DNA of 14,699 nt, taken from positions 1 through 14,699 of the forward strand of contig JAJAYM010000159.1 of the NCBI GenBank assembly GCA_027117675.1, read 5' to 3'. Origin of the DNA: Actinomycetes bacterium. GTDB lineage: Bacteria; Actinomycetota; Actinomycetes; JAHEKZ01. Position 1 is the stretch's first letter; every line of letters starts with the position of its first letter. A program made the translations under genes and the position numbers. Under the pieces are notes generated by a model. It saw nothing but the letters and a program-made list of their open reading frames with translations. It searched no databases and was not told the origin of the DNA. Positions 13,264 to 14,699 of this stretch are shown in pieces.

Positions 13264-14648
13264 TGACGACAACCGGCCCTTACGAGACAACAGATGCCAG
13301 CGACCCCACGCAGGTAGCCGGTGACCCGTACGCGGAGTCGCGCCAGACGACCGATGGTCGTGTCTACACCGTAAGTGGCGGCGATTGGGATGCCTTCGCG
13401 GCCGAGGCCGCCGAGTTGGCCGAGGGTGCGCTCGTGGTCGACATGGGCCCGCAGCATCCTTCGACGCACGGCGTCCTGCGGCTCATCCTGCAGCTTGAAG
13501 GTGAGACGGTTACCGATACTCGATGTGGAATTGGCTACCTCCACACGGGAATCGAGAAGAACCTCGAGTTTCGCACCTGGACGCAGGGCGTCACCTTTGT
13601 GACACGGATGGACTACCTGTCACCTTTCTTCAACGAAACCGCGTACTGCATGGGTGTTGAACGGTTGTTGGGGATCACCGACGAGGTGCCTGAGCGGGCC
13701 CGGCTCATCCGCGTTTTGATGATGGAACTCAACCGGATTTCCTCGCACTTGGTCGCAATAGCCACCGGTGGCATGGAGATCGGGGCCCTCACGGTCATGA
13801 CGATCGGCTTCCGTGACCGTGAGCTGGTGCTTGACCTCTTCGAGCTGATCACCGGCCTCAGGCTGAACCACGCGTACATCCGGCCGGGGGGCGTGGCCAA
13901 CGACCTACCGACAGATGGCATCGAGAAGATCCGCGACTTCCACACGCTGATGAGCAAGCGGGTCTACGACTACGTCAAGTTGTGCAACGAGAACCCCATC
14001 TTCAAAGGCCGCCTTAGCGACGTCGGGTATCTCGATCTCGCCGGCTGTATGGCGCTGGGAATTACAGGTCCTATCCTTCGGTCCACGGGTCTTCCTTGGG
14101 ACCTCCGAAAGACGCAGCCCTACCTGGGCTATGAGGACTTCGATTTCGAGATACCGACCTGGGACACCTGTGATTCCTACGGCCGATTCCGGATCAGGTT
14201 GGACGAGATGGTTGAGTCGCTGAGAATCGTCGAGCAAGTCGTCGATCGTCTTGAAGAGACCGGTCCCGGACCCGTCATGGTCGGCGACCCCAAAATCGCC
14301 TGGCCCGCACAGTTATCCATCGGCAACGACGGACAGGGAACCAGCCACGCCCACATCAACAAGATCATGAATGAGTCGATGGAGGCGCTGATCCATCACT
14401 TCAAGCTCGTCACGGAGGGATTCACGGTCCCCGCCGGTCAGGTCTACTCGGCGGTGGAGTCGCCTCGCGGCGAGCTTGGTGCCGTTATGGCCAGCGACGG
14501 GGGAACTCGTCCCTATCGAGTGCACTACCGCGACCCGTCGTTCAACAATCTGCAGGCAGTCGGTGCGATGTGTGCGGGCGCCCAGCTGGCTGACGTCATC
14601 GTGGCTGTCGCTTCAATGGACCCCGTCATGGGTGGCGTGGACCGCTGA
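13263..14648 (+). CDS. nuoD: NADH-quinone oxidoreductase subunit D
   Basis: This 461-aa 49-kDa-type subunit, related to [NiFe]-hydrogenase large subunits, forms most of the quinone-binding pocket with NuoB. The hallmark 'MGPQHPSTHGVLRLILQLEGE' begins near residue 61, with the quinone-site His in 'PSTHG'. 'RMDYLSPFFNETAYCMGVERLLGI', 'HAYIRPGGVANDLP' and the terminal 'DPVMGGVDR' are all family features, so it is full length. About 55 residues at the N-terminus are extra and weakly conserved, as in other actinobacterial NuoD. The ATG shares one base with the nuoC stop (TGATG), indicating tight coupling. Confidence 0.95.
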   Translation: MTTTGPYETTDASDPTQVAGDPYAESRQTTDGRVYTVSGGDWDAFAAEAAELAEGALVVDMGPQHPSTHGVLRLILQLEGETVTDTRCGIGYLHTGIEKNLEFRTWTQGVTFVTRMDYLSPFFNETAYCMGVERLLGITDEVPERARLIRVLMMELNRISSHLVAIATGGMEIGALTVMTIGFRDRELVLDLFELITGLRLNHAYIRPGGVANDLPTDGIEKIRDFHTLMSKRVYDYVKLCNENPIFKGRLSDVGYLDLAGCMALGITGPILRSTGLPWDLRKTQPYLGYEDFDFEIPTWDTCDSYGRFRIRLDEMVESLRIVEQVVDRLEETGPGPVMVGDPKIAWPAQLSIGNDGQGTSHAHINKIMNESMEALIHHFKLVTEGFTVPAGQVYSAVESPRGELGAVMASDGGTRPYRVHYRDPSFNNLQAVGAMCAGAQLADVIVAVASMDPVMGGVDR

Positions 14649-14678
14649 CCCTGCCCGACGACAGAACAAAGGACAACG

Positions 14679-14699
14679 ATGGCCATCTCAGAGACCACC
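14679..14699 (+). CDS. nuoE: Start of the next nuo gene, probably NADH-quinone oxidoreductase subunit E (partial)
   Basis: An ATG at 14679 preceded by AAAGGA at five bases' spacing starts a reading frame (MAISETT) that is cut by the window end. It lies 30 bases after the nuoD stop. Seven residues cannot identify a protein; the name rests only on the conserved order nuoA-B-C-D-E in bacterial operons. Confidence 0.55.

Noticed and set aside
1..14699. Search for a novel defence, mobile or biosynthetic system
   Set aside because: All sizeable genes belong to well-known families (betaine uptake and synthesis, menaquinone, complex I). No transposase, integrase, nuclease, toxin-antitoxin pair or repeat array was seen.

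Overview
The window looks like a piece of a high-G+C actinobacterial chromosome (Actinomycetota). This rests on the high G+C content, the many GTG starts, and close resemblance of MenG and the geranylgeranyl reductase to the mycobacterial and streptomycete families. The order menF / menG / geranylgeranyl reductase / nuoA-B-C-D-E is also an actinobacterial arrangement. I see no tRNA, rRNA, CRISPR array, transposase or phage gene. Gene density is high and no gene-free stretch exceeds 300 bases.

Left part (1-7394, minus strand): a choline/glycine-betaine operon read right to left. Its order is betaine-aldehyde dehydrogenase (betB), choline dehydrogenase (betA), a ProV/OpuAA-type ATPase, a double-length permease carrying two complete transport domains, and a substrate-binding lipoprotein. 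The operon closes with an intrinsic terminator at 27-57. The genes are tightly packed (4-base overlap betA/ATPase, 3-base gap ATPase/permease). Together they should import choline and/or betaine and oxidise choline to glycine betaine. No BetI-type regulator is present here.

Middle part (7395-10230): a divergent spacer with a 25-bp palindrome, a small helical protein of unknown function, isochorismate synthase (menF, minus strand), and divergently the demethylmenaquinone methyltransferase (menG). Between menG and the next gene lies a 140-bp element bounded by perfect 18-bp inverted repeats with further nested repeats inside. It is followed by a plausible promoter and a near-consensus Rex (NADH/NAD+ sensor) operator.

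Right part (10231-14699, plus strand): geranylgeranyl reductase followed by the start of the NADH:quinone oxidoreductase (complex I) operon: nuoA, nuoB, nuoC, nuoD and the first seven codons of nuoE. These genes link menaquinone synthesis and tailoring (menF, menG, reductase) to the enzyme that reduces menaquinone.

The most unusual observations are three. nuoA has no stop codon and reads in frame through the nuoB ribosome-binding site into nuoB, which implies a NuoA-NuoB fusion. The 140-bp nested inverted-repeat element is unexplained. The predicted Rex operator sits at the promoter of the reductase-nuo operon. I did not find a clearly novel multi-gene system.
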